Positions 45,732 to 56,904 of a stretch of 64,000 bases of DNA are shown in pieces. The translations under genes were made by a program, and so were the position numbers. Origin of the DNA: Helichrysum umbraculigerum (lineage: Eukaryota; Streptophyta; Magnoliopsida; Asterales; Asteraceae). The notes under the pieces are model-generated. The model saw only the letters and a program-made list of their open reading frames with translations, did not search any database and had not been told where the DNA came from. Positions within the stretch are counted from its first letter, which is position 1; each line of letters starts with the position of its first letter. The stretch is from positions 310,090,250 to 310,154,249 of the forward strand of contig CATIUR010000001.1 of assembly GCA_949592205.1 (NCBI GenBank). Reading direction: 5' to 3'.

Positions 45732-48700
45732 ATGCCTCCTCGTCGTCAAATTACCCTTAGCGAAGCTGAGATCGCGGGAATCATTGCCCGCAGTGTGACC
45801 GAAGCCTTGGCTACCCGAACACCACCTGGTAGCGAGGACACAGCAACCAATACTCCACCACCCAAACCTTGCTCCTATAAGGACTTTCTTAGCTGTAAAC
45901 CGCTATACTTCAAGGGCACGGAAGGTGCCATTGGCTTGATCCGTTGGATTGAGCGTATGGAATCTGTTTTCAGCCTCTGCGACTGCACTGAGAACAACAA
46001 AGTCAAATTCGCTGCTTACACCTTTCAAGAAGGTGCACTCACGTGGTGGAAAACCCACGCAAACTCTGTAGGCCTTGAGGTTGCAAACCGACTTCCTTGG
46101 GCCGAACTGAAGAAGAAACTGACAGAGAAATACTGTCCTGAAGAGGAATTGCACAGGCTGGAAGAAGAATTCTGGCATCTGGAGGTGCAGGGAAATGATG
46201 TCGCTGATTATACCACCAAGTTTCAGCAGTTTGCCTTATTATGCCCGGGTTTGGTCGAACCAGAAAGTAAGGGCATCAAGAAATACATTCGTGGACTCCC
46301 CGAGAACATCCAGGGAAACGTCGCCTCATCCAAACCAACCACTACTGAGAGTGCCATTCGATTGGCCCACGAACTCATGGCCCTAGTTGTCAGCCGTGAG
46401 ACCTCCAACACCTCATCCTCCAACAAACGCAAATCCACTGAACACCACCACAACTCAAACAAGAAAAACAACGCCATCCAAGTCTACACCTCCAACTCTG
46501 AAACCACCCACAGCTACACCGGGGGCAGACCTTATTGTCCCAAGTGTAACTACCATCATTTTGGTCAGTGCGGTACTCCTTGCAACAACTGCAGGAGGCA
46601 AGGGCATTTGACTAAGGATTGCCGATCCCCCAAATCCAACAACAACCCCTCTGACAGAAATACCCGACAACCTAGGTCCTGCTATGAATGTGGAAACCCA
46701 GGACACTTCAGGGATTCTTGCCCAAAGTTGAAGAATAAGGGCAACAACAACAACAACTCCCGCAACAACAACAACGCCAAAAGTACTGCTTTCGTGATCA
46801 ACTCAGGGGACGCCCGTCTGGACCCGAATGTGGTCACGGGTATGTTCCTCCTCAACAATTTAACTGCTTCCATTCTGTTTGATACTGGTGCCGATAGGAG
46901 TTTTATTTCCGATGAATTTTGCCCTCTACTTGACATTACACCTGTTGCTTTAGACGTTAAGTACACCGTAGAGCTAGCAAATGGCAAGCTGATAGAAACC
47001 GATAGTGTGATACCTAATTGCACTTTAAATCTAGCCGACGAAACCTTCCCCATAGATCTTATGCCTATTGAGATAGGAAGTTTCGATGTCATCGTAGGCA
47101 TGGACTGGTTGTCCAAACATCGAGCCGAAATCATCTGCTATGACAAAATTGTTCGCATACCTCTCACTGTCGGTAGAACCCTAGTCATACAGGGGGAGAC
47201 CGGAGGGACGAGGCTCAACCTCATATCTTGTTTAAAAACCCGAAAATTTCTGAGAAAGGGTTATCCTGCAATCCTCGCGCACATCATGGAGAAAAAGTCG
47301 GAGGAGAAGCGACCTGAGGATGTTCCAATTGTTCGAGACTTTCCAGAAGTCTTTCCTGAAGAACTACCTGGTCTACCACCACCAAGACAGGTTGAGTTCT
47401 CAATCGATCTTGTACCAGGTGCTGCGCCTGTGGCCCGAGCACCATACCGTTTAGCTCCATCCGAACTTCAGGAGTTGTCCACCCAGTTACAGGAACTCCT
47501 GGAACGAGGGTTTATCAGGCCGAGTTCTTCACCTTGGGGAGCTCCGGTCCTATTTGTTAAGAAGAAAGATGGTTCTTTTCGAATGTGTATCGACTATCGA
47601 GAGTTGAACAAGTTAACTGTCAAGAACCGGTATCCACTCCCTCGAATCGATGATTTGTTCGACCAACTTCAAGGGTCGAGTTGTTATTCAAAGATTGATC
47701 TCCGATCCGGTTATCACCAATTGCGTGTTCGCGATGCCGATATTCCAAAAACCGCTTTCAGAACCCGTTATGGGCATTACGAATTCCAAGTGATGCCATT
47801 CGGCCTAACCAACGCACCGGCGGTATTCATGGATCTTATGAATCGGGTGTGCAAGCCTTATCTTGACAAATTTGTCATTGTCTTCATCGACGACATCCTT
47901 ATATATTCACGAAACAAAGAAGAACACGCGCAACACCTCAAAACCATCCTTGAACTGCTTAAACACGAGGAGCTCTATGCCAAGTTCTCTAAGTGTGAGT
48001 TCTGGATCAAAACCGTTCAATTCCTTGGCCACGTGATTGACAGTCAGGGGATTCACGTTGACCCGTCAAAAATCGAGGCTATCAAAGATTGGCAATCGCC
48101 AACCACTCCAACCGAAGTACGGCAGTTTTTGGGACTTGCCGGGTACTATCGACGCTTCATTGAAAATTTCTCCAAGATAGCCATACCACTCACGACTCTG
48201 ACCCAGAAAGACAAAAAGTTTGACTGGACTGAGAAACAAGAGTCGGCATTTCAACTCTTAAAGCAAAAGCTTTGCAGTGCTCCTATCCTATCATTACCCG
48301 AAGGCACCGATGATTTCGTGGTATACTGCGATGCTTCTCATCAAGGTCTCGGTTGTGTGCTCATGCAACGAGACAAAGTCATAGCTTATGCTTCCCGACA
48401 GCTCAAGATTCATGAAAAGAATTACACCACCCACGACCTCGAGCTAGGAGCTGTCGTTTTTGCCCTCAAGATCTGGAGACATTACCTTTACGGTACCAGA
48501 TGTACAATTTTCACCGACCATAAAAGCCTTCAACACATATTCGATCAGAAGGATCTCAACATGAGGCAACGTCGATGGGTCGAGTTGCTTACCGATTACG
48601 ACTGTGAACTCAAATATCATCCAGGCAAAGCAAATGTTGTTGCTGACGCCCTCAGTCGAAAAGAGCGAGTGAAACCACTTCGGGTTCGAGCCCTCAGTAT

Positions 48701-50171
48701 GACCATTCACAACAATTTAAACATTCAAATTCTCACTGCTCAACTCGAAGCCTTAAAACCCGAACATGTCAAAGATGAAGCCTTGCGGGGCATGGATAAA
48801 CAGCTTGAAATCAGACCTAACGGGATTAGGTATTTCTCAAACCGAATCTGGTTGCCTAAATTCGGGAACCTACGAGACTTAGTGATGGATGAAGCTCACA
48901 AGTCCAAATACTCTATCCATCCGGGATCCGATAAAATGTACCACGGTATCAAGGACTTTTACTGGTGGCCAAACATGAAATCTGAAATCGCCACCTATGT
49001 CAGCAAGTGCCTTACTTGCTCCAAAGTCAAAATCGAATATCAAAAACCTTCTGGTTTACTTCAACAACCCAGTCTTCCTGAATGGAAATGGGAACAAATT
49101 GCCATGGACTTCATAACCAAACTACCTCGATCCTCGAACGGTTGCGATACCATTTGGGTGATCGTGGATCGTCTCACCAAGTCTGCTCACTTCCTAGCAA
49201 TCAAGGAATCCGACAAAATGGAACGCCTCACCAACATTTATCTGAAAGAAATCGTGACCAAACACGGTGTTCCAATCTCCATTATCTCCGATAGAGATAG
49301 TCGTTTCACTTCACAATTTTGGCAATCACTTCAAAAATCTCTGGGTACTCGACTTGATATGAGTACCGCATACCATCCTCAAACCGACGGCCAAAGTGAA
49401 CGAACCATTCAAACACTGGAAGACATGCTACGGGCCTGCGTAGTAGACTTCGGTGTAAACTGGGAAAAACATCTACCATTGTGCGAGTTCTCGTACAACA
49501 ACAGTTATCATACCAGCATCAAAGCTGCTCCCTTCGAGGCACTGTACGGTCGTAAGTGCCGTTCACCTATCTGTTGGACCGAAGTTGGGGATAGCCAACT
49601 CACGGGTCCAGAAATCATACACGAAACAACCGAGAGGATCGTAGAAATTCAAAACAAGCTCAAAGCCGCGCGTGATCGTCAGAAAAGTTATGCTGACGTG
49701 AGACGCAAACCACTCGAGTTCCAGGTTGGGGATCGAGTTCTACTCAAAGTATCACCTTGGAAAGGCGTCATCCGATTTGGCAAACGAGGGAAGTTGAATC
49801 CCAGATACATTGGACCATTCGAGATCCTCGAAAGGATTGGTCCAGTGGCTTATCGATTGCAGCTGCCATCTGAGCTCAGCAGCGTGCATCCCACATTTCA
49901 TGTTTCAAATCTGAAGAAGTGCCTGTCTGATGAGACACTTATCATTCCACTCGATGAAATTCGAGTTGACGAAAAACTTCTCTTTGTTGAGGAACCCGCT
50001 GAAATCATGGACCGTGAGGTCAAACAACTTAAACAAAGTCGTATTCCCATTGTCAAGGTTAGGTGGAATTCGCGGCGCGGTCCGGAATTTACCTGGGAAC
50101 GGGAAGACCAGATGCGACTCAAGTATCCTCAACTCTTCACTGATTCAACGTCAAACACAACTTCGGCTTAA
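45732..50171 (+). CDS. gag-pol: Intact gag-pol polyprotein of gypsy B
   Basis: 1479 residues in one frame. Gag (about 1-280) with the retrotransposon-gag pattern GAIGLIRWIERMESVF near residue 60; two CCHC knuckles, CNNCRRQGHLTKDC (about 284) and CYECGNPGHFRDSC (about 317); aspartic protease LFDTGADRSFIS (about 383); reverse transcriptase with FIDDILIYS (about 718); RNase H with YCDASHQGLG (about 864) and ADALSRK (about 970); integrase HHCC finger from about 1061 and catalytic Asp, Asp, Glu near 1125, 1187 and 1223; then a chromodomain-like end, EEPAEIMDREVKQLK to KVRWNSRRGPEFTWERE. The order RT, RNase H, integrase and the end point to a chromovirus, probably Tekay/Del. All catalytic residues I can check are present, so the element may still be active. 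Confidence 0.97.
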   Translation: MPPRRQITLSEAEIAGIIARSVTEALATRTPPGSEDTATNTPPPKPCSYKDFLSCKPLYFKGTEGAIGLIRWIERMESVFSLCDCTENNKVKFAAYTFQEGALTWWKTHANSVGLEVANRLPWAELKKKLTEKYCPEEELHRLEEEFWHLEVQGNDVADYTTKFQQFALLCPGLVEPESKGIKKYIRGLPENIQGNVASSKPTTTESAIRLAHELMALVVSRETSNTSSSNKRKSTEHHHNSNKKNNAIQVYTSNSETTHSYTGGRPYCPKCNYHHFGQCGTPCNNCRRQGHLTKDCRSPKSNNNPSDRNTRQPRSCYECGNPGHFRDSCPKLKNKGNNNNNSRNNNNAKSTAFVINSGDARLDPNVVTGMFLLNNLTASILFDTGADRSFISDEFCPLLDITPVALDVKYTVELANGKLIETDSVIPNCTLNLADETFPIDLMPIEIGSFDVIVGMDWLSKHRAEIICYDKIVRIPLTVGRTLVIQGETGGTRLNLISCLKTRKFLRKGYPAILAHIMEKKSEEKRPEDVPIVRDFPEVFPEELPGLPPPRQVEFSIDLVPGAAPVARAPYRLAPSELQELSTQLQELLERGFIRPSSSPWGAPVLFVKKKDGSFRMCIDYRELNKLTVKNRYPLPRIDDLFDQLQGSSCYSKIDLRSGYHQLRVRDADIPKTAFRTRYGHYEFQVMPFGLTNAPAVFMDLMNRVCKPYLDKFVIVFIDDILIYSRNKEEHAQHLKTILELLKHEELYAKFSKCEFWIKTVQFLGHVIDSQGIHVDPSKIEAIKDWQSPTTPTEVRQFLGLAGYYRRFIENFSKIAIPLTTLTQKDKKFDWTEKQESAFQLLKQKLCSAPILSLPEGTDDFVVYCDASHQGLGCVLMQRDKVIAYASRQLKIHEKNYTTHDLELGAVVFALKIWRHYLYGTRCTIFTDHKSLQHIFDQKDLNMRQRRWVELLTDYDCELKYHPGKANVVADALSRKERVKPLRVRALSMTIHNNLNIQILTAQLEALKPEHVKDEALRGMDKQLEIRPNGIRYFSNRIWLPKFGNLRDLVMDEAHKSKYSIHPGSDKMYHGIKDFYWWPNMKSEIATYVSKCLTCSKVKIEYQKPSGLLQQPSLPEWKWEQIAMDFITKLPRSSNGCDTIWVIVDRLTKSAHFLAIKESDKMERLTNIYLKEIVTKHGVPISIISDRDSRFTSQFWQSLQKSLGTRLDMSTAYHPQTDGQSERTIQTLEDMLRACVVDFGVNWEKHLPLCEFSYNNSYHTSIKAAPFEALYGRKCRSPICWTEVGDSQLTGPEIIHETTERIVEIQNKLKAARDRQKSYADVRRKPLEFQVGDRVLLKVSPWKGVIRFGKRGKLNPRYIGPFEILERIGPVAYRLQLPSELSSVHPTFHVSNLKKCLSDETLIIPLDEIRVDEKLLFVEEPAEIMDREVKQLKQSRIPIVKVRWNSRRGPEFTWEREDQMRLKYPQLFTDSTSNTTSA

Positions 50172-50192
50172 ATTTCGGGACGAAATTCTTCT

Positions 50193-50205
50193 AACAGGGG
50201 GAGAA
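50193..50205 (+). other. Gypsy B polypurine tract
   Basis: AACAGGGGGAGAA immediately before the 3' LTR. Confidence 0.9.
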
Positions 50206-52540
50206 TGTGACAACCGTCAATTTAGGACTATAATTTTGTGCCTAATAAAGTTTTAATACATGTAATTAGTTCTGTGTTAGGCTAATTAATGTATCAATTA
50301 TTATATATATTGTTGAATATATATCTACAATTGTGCGGTTTGTTTAAATCGCACGAGCTTTAAATCGAATGAATTTTGATACAATAAATACGGACGTTGG
50401 TGATCAATTTTATTAAATAACGCTATTATGTCAAAAATATTATTATTATAATATTACGTATTCATTCGTATCGTACAATCAGAAAGTTACACAACTTAAA
50501 ATGTAAAACGAGCAAACAAATTAACTTACCTTTTATAATTCAAATATTAAGTGGTTAGTAAAATATTTAAATAAAATTTAACGTAATACGTTGTATTTTT
50601 AAAAGTAACAACTAATGTATAAAATAATTATTTAACGTTTTAACGACGGAGCAAACGAACACCGCACGGAGCGGGAACGCGGGGCGAAAATGGGGATTTA
50701 ACCCCCACTCCCACCCACTTTCTTCCATTTCTCTTTTTCTCTATCTCTCTCCTCCCTATTTTCTCTCAACAAAACCCAAACCAAAAATCATCAAAATCGC
50801 AAAATAAACACCTCAAACGACCTCGGATCTTCAAACCCCTTTTACAATAAACGACCACCTCGCGACGATCTACACTTCTACCTTTCCGGAATTTCATTTC
50901 GGCGATTTGTAAGTTTCCGACACGACTCCGAAAACTCTCGTTTTTAAGTTTTATAACTTGCTAGCTGTTTGTATAACCTTGTAATGTCCTAAAATGGGTT
51001 GGGTAAAAATATTAGGCCGATCGATGGCCGGAAAACGCGTTTTTGGAGTTGAAACTCCGATCAGACCCCGTACGTCGCATTTGGTCTGGAGCAGATGCGA
51101 CGTAGCGACCTACGTCGCATTATATCCCCAACGTCGCATACAGCGACGCAGCCTACTACGTCGCATTGACTTGCGAACGTCGCACATAGCGACGCAGACC
51201 TTAACGTCGCAAAAACGAACCTACGTCGCATAAGCGACGTAGCACCCTACGTCGCTATTGACTTAGCACTGTTGACCTTAGCGACGTAACCCTTTACGTC
51301 GCAAAACTCTTACGTCGCAGCCTACGTCGCAGGCTACGTCGCACAAAACAGAATCTTGAAAACTCTAATTTTTACAAAGTGTCGAGCTTATACAACTTCA
51401 AATGCTTATGCAATATGACTTTTAGAACATAATGGGACTTGTATTTCAAGTGTAACACTTCAAAAACAAGACGACAACAATAACACTTTTATTTTCAACT
51501 AATCACCAACGGTCCGTACGCGTTTTCAAAAACATACTTCAAAAATCAAACAAGTCGTAGTAACTTGTAACAATACAATCAACCAAATCGGGGAAATTTG
51601 GACATTAAGTTAGACAAACAATTTCAATGGTAGTCTTTCGAGATACCAATACAATTAATAACAATTCAAGTGTCGTGGACACATTCAGGTTTCAAGTCTT
51701 TGGACACCAACACACTGCTAATTACTTCAAGTTTATTAAGTTAAACACATCAGAAACCAGGTGAGTTTCATAGCCCCATTTTCACTACTTTTACCAGGGG
51801 TGTGATATTACTGCATCATTTTGTTTTACAAGTAGAACGCAAGTGACAAACTTCAAATACTACATGAGTTTCAAGCTAATCAATTTAAAGTCCTCCATAA
51901 GCATAGTCTCTAGTATTTTATAGCGTGAATGTTAGTATATGATATCATATGGGATTGACAATCCTCATCCGGGTTAGCACGCACTAATCGGTCAAACGGA
52001 TGTATTAGCATTTGGGAAGACGAGTGTTGATTAGGCACTCGTAGGAGGCAAATCAGTTAGGTTTCCTTAATTGGGCCTGACAAATCAGTTAAGCTCAGAC
52101 TATGTGCTCATGGACAGTATAACTTTTATTTTGCTTAATTGCATTTTAAATTCATTATAAATCTTGCGGTTCTGACAATTATACATTGACTTACAAACCT
52201 GTGAGCTCACCAGCGTTTTCGCTGACCCATTTTAGTATATATCACAGGTACCCAGCAGTAGGTTGACTGCACAAGCAGGGATTTCTAGCTCGAGTCAGCA
52301 TACATACAATTAGAGATTGGACTGCATTATTATATTTTGTAAAAGTAATTATGCCATGTAATCTCTCAATTTCAGGAACCGAGCTAGTGCTATATTATTT
52401 TTGATGTAAACGTTCACTTTATTAATACAAGTTTAAAACGACGCATATAGTGGTCGTTCATTATTATCTTTGTGCTTTGTATATTGATTAGTGGCACCCA
52501 AATCAAGCTTCCGCAAATCATTAAATTTGGGGGTGTCACA
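50206..52540 (+). repeat. Gypsy B 3' LTR
   Basis: 2335-bp copy of the 5' LTR at a constant offset of 7256, followed by ATGAT. Confidence 0.96.
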
Positions 52541-52873
52541 ATGATGTCTGCGGCACTTTGCACAGAATGGTTTATTCCCAGTGTGACCGCTTGTTGGACT
52601 CAGAACCAGGTTTGGAGACCTTATCAGAATCAGCCCTCTTGGATGATGGTTGGTTTTGATTGGGGTTTCCAGCCGGCGCAATAATCCAATAGCACCTTCA
52701 GTGCCTTTGAAGTTCGGAGGCTTGCAGCTAAGGAAGTCCTTGTATGTGCAAGCTTTTACCAGAGTTGTATTTGGTGGTGTTTCAGCACTTTTGGATCGCC
52801 GTTGCCCAGCAATTAGTGCATCAGCAACCAGTTGATCAACTTCAGCTTGAGTGTACGTTCATCGCGGCGGCAT
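52541..52873 (-). pseudogene. Gypsy A, gag remnant
   Basis: The start codon is at 52873 on the minus strand. The frame reads MPPR then a stop (CGA to TGA), then TYTQAEVDQLVADAL and YKDFLSCKPPNFKGTEGAIG as in relatives. Near 52680 it jumps to a segment just before the zinc knuckle (TGNKPFCAKCRRHH), so most of the capsid region, about 450 bp by comparison with gypsy C, is deleted. Confidence 0.88.
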
Positions 52874-53589
52874 GATTAAAAGATGCCGGGAATTAGTGCA
52901 TCAAGATTCGGAATTCGTCCGGATGATAGTGATGCTATCAACAGTGTGAGTGGGGTAACGCTTAGCTTATGGAGACCTAGAAGTTCCACTAGCAATAGGT
53001 TTAAATCGTGATTCCGAAGGATAGAAATGGTGGAAGGAATACGAAATGATAATCTTCCTCGTGAGCACATGACGGTATAGCGGAATGTGTTGTAAAATGT
53101 TATACGTGTATAAATAGGTAGACGGTATTAGATGAGAACAAAATCCCGTTCTTTATATCAAGTGATGTTGTAGTAACTATACTTGTTGTCTTCGGTGGTG
53201 TGAGCGTTAGCGAGTATATTATCGTGTGAGGCCTATTCAAATATTTTCAATATATAATAGCCTAGAGAATAGTACGTAAGTGAGGCCTAAGTATGTATAT
53301 ACACCTATATCACATAATAGCCTAGTGTGTGTCTAGCACAAAGCAAGTATAAGTCCCGGTTTCTCTCGTGGTCAGAGTCAACTAGTGTATTCTTGTTCAA
53401 CATAACCCCTTTCAGATCTCACACCATCTTTCCTTAATTATACATAGTTGATCAGGCTATGTTAAATTAAAGTCGTATGATGTAATCCCTGAACCAGTTA
53501 TATCTAATAAGGAATACTGCCTAACGGTCATAGTCTAGGCCCACTAAATGCAACCTAGTTCACTATAACCTTAGGCTCTGATACCAATC
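52874..53589 (-). other. Gypsy A leader and primer-binding site
   Basis: No gene. The PBS TGGTATCAGAGC lies at 53575-53586 on the minus strand. The leader resembles those of gypsy B and C. Confidence 0.85.
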
Positions 53590-54027
53590 TGTAACACCCT
53601 CAAATTTACTGTTGAGCGGAAGCATACTTTGGGGTGCTACTAATCAATAAACAAAGCACATAAGATACATAATGAACGTATCTATATGCCTCATTTACCA
53701 ATACACTGATATTATAAAAGTCTTACACTGTTATAATAGTTTACAAAAGCTCGTAAGCCAAATGATAGAGATTCTAGGGCATATCTAATTTTACAAAATA
53801 TAGAAATGCAAGGGAATCTCCTGATGTCTGTATGCGACTCGAGCTAATGGGCATCCTGAGTAAGCAGACCTACTGCTGCTGCGAGCCTGAGAATACATGC
53901 TAAAATGGTCAGCTAGAAGCTGGTGATCTCACAGGTTTAATGATAAAGTATAATGTATGAACCGCAAGATTTAAGTATGATGGTTTGCTATTAAGCAAAT
54001 AAGTAAATGATAAATGATGTATATAAC
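53590..54027 (-). repeat. Gypsy A 5' LTR, cut by gypsy C
   Basis: 438 bp of LTR ending (plus strand) TGTAACACCCTCAAATTT, next to the PBS. Similarity to the gypsy B and C LTR ends includes the CTGTGAG..CACCAGC segment. Interrupted at 54027 by gypsy C. Confidence 0.88.
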
Positions 54028-54936
54028 TGTAATACCCGCCAAATTAGGACTAGTAAATTAGTGCCTAATCATATGTTAATACATGTAATTAGTTCTGTGT
54101 TAGGCTAATTTATGTATCGAAATATATATTGTTGAATATATACGAAAATGCGATTTGATTAAATCGTACGCAATTTAAATCGAATGTATTTCGGTTCCAT
54201 AAATACGGACGTTGGTGACACAATTTATAATTAAGCATAAAACATTATCTGAAAACATTACTGGGTCCAAACTACTGTTTAAATGTTATTCCCAAAGTTG
54301 TCCCACTTCGTACAATTGAAATTTACCTAATTAACAACAAAACACGTAAATTATTTAAATCACATTTTAAATCTTTAAATTAGTAGATAGTTAGTAAAAC
54401 AATTTAATTAGATTATTGAACAAAAATCCGTATTTTAAAATGTTTAATTAACGTGCAAAATATTTATTAAAACATTAAATGACGGAGAAAACGAACACTG
54501 CACGGGGCGCAGTGCACGGACTGAAAAATGGTGGGGACTAAACCACCACCATCTCCCTCCTTTCTTCATTTCATCATTCTTTCTTCTCTCTCTCTTTCTT
54601 TTCTCTCTAAAAAGAAAACCACCACCACCCCATTAAAATCGCCAAAAAGGAACACGAAACGCACTCGGATCACCATACTCGTTTGGAGAAAAACGTTCCT
54701 CTCATCACGATCTACACTTTCATCTTTTCGGATTTTCAATCCGACACTTTGTAAGTTTCCGACAAAATCCCGAAACCACTCGATTCTTAGTATTTTCATT
54801 TGATAGTCGTTTATATAACTTATATATGTCCATTACAAAGTGTAGAACACGATTTTATAGCTTAAAAATGAGTTTGAATTGGGTTTTGGCCGGAAAAATC
54901 TTGACAGTCGGAACTTTCTGGGCTGGTGTTCTTCAA

Positions 54937-55232
54937 TGCGACACAAGCCGTGTATCGCATGTTATGTCGTATTTTGCATGTTGTGTCGTATAAAACCTAT
55001 TATGTCGCATCTTGTGTCGTACTAAATAATTAGTGTCATAAGTCTTGCGACACAACCATTATGTCGTATTCTATGTCGTATTTTCATACGACACAATCAC
55101 TATGTCGCTGTTGAATCAACATCTCGCATCTATACGACACAACCCTTGTGTCGTATAGATATTGTGTCGCATTTCTATGCGACACAACCCTTGTGTCGCA
55201 TGACAAACTTTTGTGTCGCATATTGTGTCGCA
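54937..55232. repeat. TGTGTCGCA motif array in gypsy C LTR
   Basis: More than a dozen TGTCG(C/T) words and about five inverted CGACACA words in 296 bp. Same position as the ACGTCGCA array of gypsy B but a different word. Copy in the 3' LTR at 63077-63372. Confidence 0.92.
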
Positions 55233-55374
55233 AAACACAGAAAACTCAGATTTTTACTAAGTGTCGAGACTCGAAATTTATTGCTCGATTTTACCCGAAT
55301 TCAGATTCCAGATGCGTTTTTCACCAAAGCAATATAGTAGAAATAAAAAATTTTCGAGCTGACCTGGCATCTCG

Positions 55375-55432
55375 ACCCCAGCCAGGGGCCAGCCCCTTGG
55401 ACCCCGCCAGGGGCGCTGCCCCCGGACCCCCA
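55375..55432. repeat. GC-rich hairpin patch
   Basis: GCCAGGGGC, CCCCTTGG, GCCAGGGGCGC and GCCCCCGG lie in tandem and can pair with one another. Strongly GC-rich within an AT-rich LTR. Second copy near 63515-63572. Confidence 0.75.
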
Positions 55433-56579
55433 TACTTAGATTCCGTAAGCACATTTCTCACCAAGTGTCAAACTTGTAAGACTTCAAAACGCTTATATGA
55501 TACAACTTTTCAAACATACTGGAATATACTTTGCAAGTATAACACTTCGAAATCAATGTGATAACATCAAGACTATTATTACAATTAATCACCAACGGGC
55601 CGTACACGTTTTCAAACACTTAACAAATCAACCAAATTGTAGTAATTTGGACATATATAGTTGTATAACAACTACAAGGGTGATCTTTTGAGATACCCAA
55701 TCATGTTATAACCATCGCGTGTCGTGGACACCCTCAGGTTACAAGTCGTTGGACTTCATCACTCGGCTAATCAACTTACGTTTATTTAAACGCTTTCAGA
55801 CTCAGGTGAGTCTCATGGCCCCTCTTTTTACTGTTTTACTCAGGGGTGTGATATATTGCTCATTTTTAACATGTGAACGCAAGTACAAACATTTCATATA
55901 CTACATGAGTTTTTCACAACTAATCATTTCAAGTCCTCCGTCAGCATAGTTGTTAATACGTTGTAGCGTGAATATTAGTATATGGTACCATATAGGATTG
56001 ACCCTCCTCGTTCGGGTTAGCAAGCACTAACCGGGTAAAAGGACGTACTAATATTTGGGAAGACGAATGTTGATTAGGCATTCGTGGAGGCACCTCGCCC
56101 GGAATTCTCTTTAGGGGACCCGGCCCTCGAGTTAAGCTCAACTATGTGCTCATGGCTGTATACATATACATTATCAATTGCTGGAAGCAATTCAATTATT
56201 TAAATCTTGCGGTTCATACTATATTACTTGATTTCAAACCTGTGAGCTCACCAGCTTTAGCTGACCCATTTAGCATGTATCGCAGGTACCAAGCAGTAGA
56301 CTATTTCGGCTTCAGGACTTTTAGCTCGAGTCAGCATACAGACGTTTGAGATTTTCTTGCATTAGTATATTTTGTACAAGTACTTATGTACTGAAATCTC
56401 CTTATATTTAAACTCAAGCTATGTAAAGCTATAAATGTTGTAAACATTTCGATATTAATATATTTTGTTAAAACGACGCATATAGTGGTCGTTCATTATA
56501 TCTTATGTGCTTTGTATATTGATTAGTGACACCCAAATCGAGCTTCCGCAAATCAATCAAATTTGGGGGTGTCACAGAT

Positions 56580-56591
56580 TGGTATCAGAGC
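56580..56591 (+). other. Gypsy C primer-binding site (tRNA-Met)
   Basis: TGGTATCAGAGC three bases after the 5' LTR. Confidence 0.95.
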
Positions 56592-56904
56592 CTAAGGTTA
56601 TAGTGAACTAGGTTGCATTTAGTGGGCCTAGACTATGACCATTAGGCAGTATTCCTTATTAGGTATAACTTGTTCAGTGATTTCGTCATACGAGTTTAAT
56701 TTAACATAGCCTGATCAACTATGTACAATTAAGCAAAGATGATGTAAGATCTGAAAGTAGTTATGGCTGAACAGGGTACACTAGAAGACTCTGACCTCGA
56801 GAGGACCGAGACTTAAACATGTTTGTGCTAGACACTCAATAGGCTATATTATATAGGAACTATATGAATATAGGCCTCACTCTTACTAACGCTTTGTCTC
56901 AGAA

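Larger units (their letters stand above)
42950..52540 (+). mobile_element. Gypsy B, complete young Tekay-like retrotransposon
   Basis: LTRs of 2335 bp each, TGTGAC..GTCACA ends, flanking duplication ATGAT (42945-42949 and 52541-52545). It has a PBS for tRNA-Met, one open gag-pol frame and a PPT. I saw one base difference between the LTRs (A near 43361, G near 50617). It is probably the latest autonomous insertion in the nest. It lies in the gag zinc-knuckle region of gypsy A. Confidence 0.97.
54028..56576 (+). repeat. Gypsy C 5' LTR
   Basis: 2549 bp from TGTAATACCC to GGGTGTCACA. Contains a TGTCG(C/T)A array at 54937-55232, a GC-rich patch at 55375-55432, and a donor/acceptor pair (CAG|GTGAGT at 55806, CGCAG at 56285). 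Confidence 0.95.

Noticed and set aside
46682..47134. Long antisense frames under gypsy B and C gag-pol
   Set aside because: They mirror conserved coding sequence in the opposite strand and have no domain of their own.
55148..55561. 137-codon frame across the gypsy C motif array and GC patch
   Set aside because: It lies in an LTR, is copied in the other LTR with a shorter end caused by one base, and shows no protein pattern.
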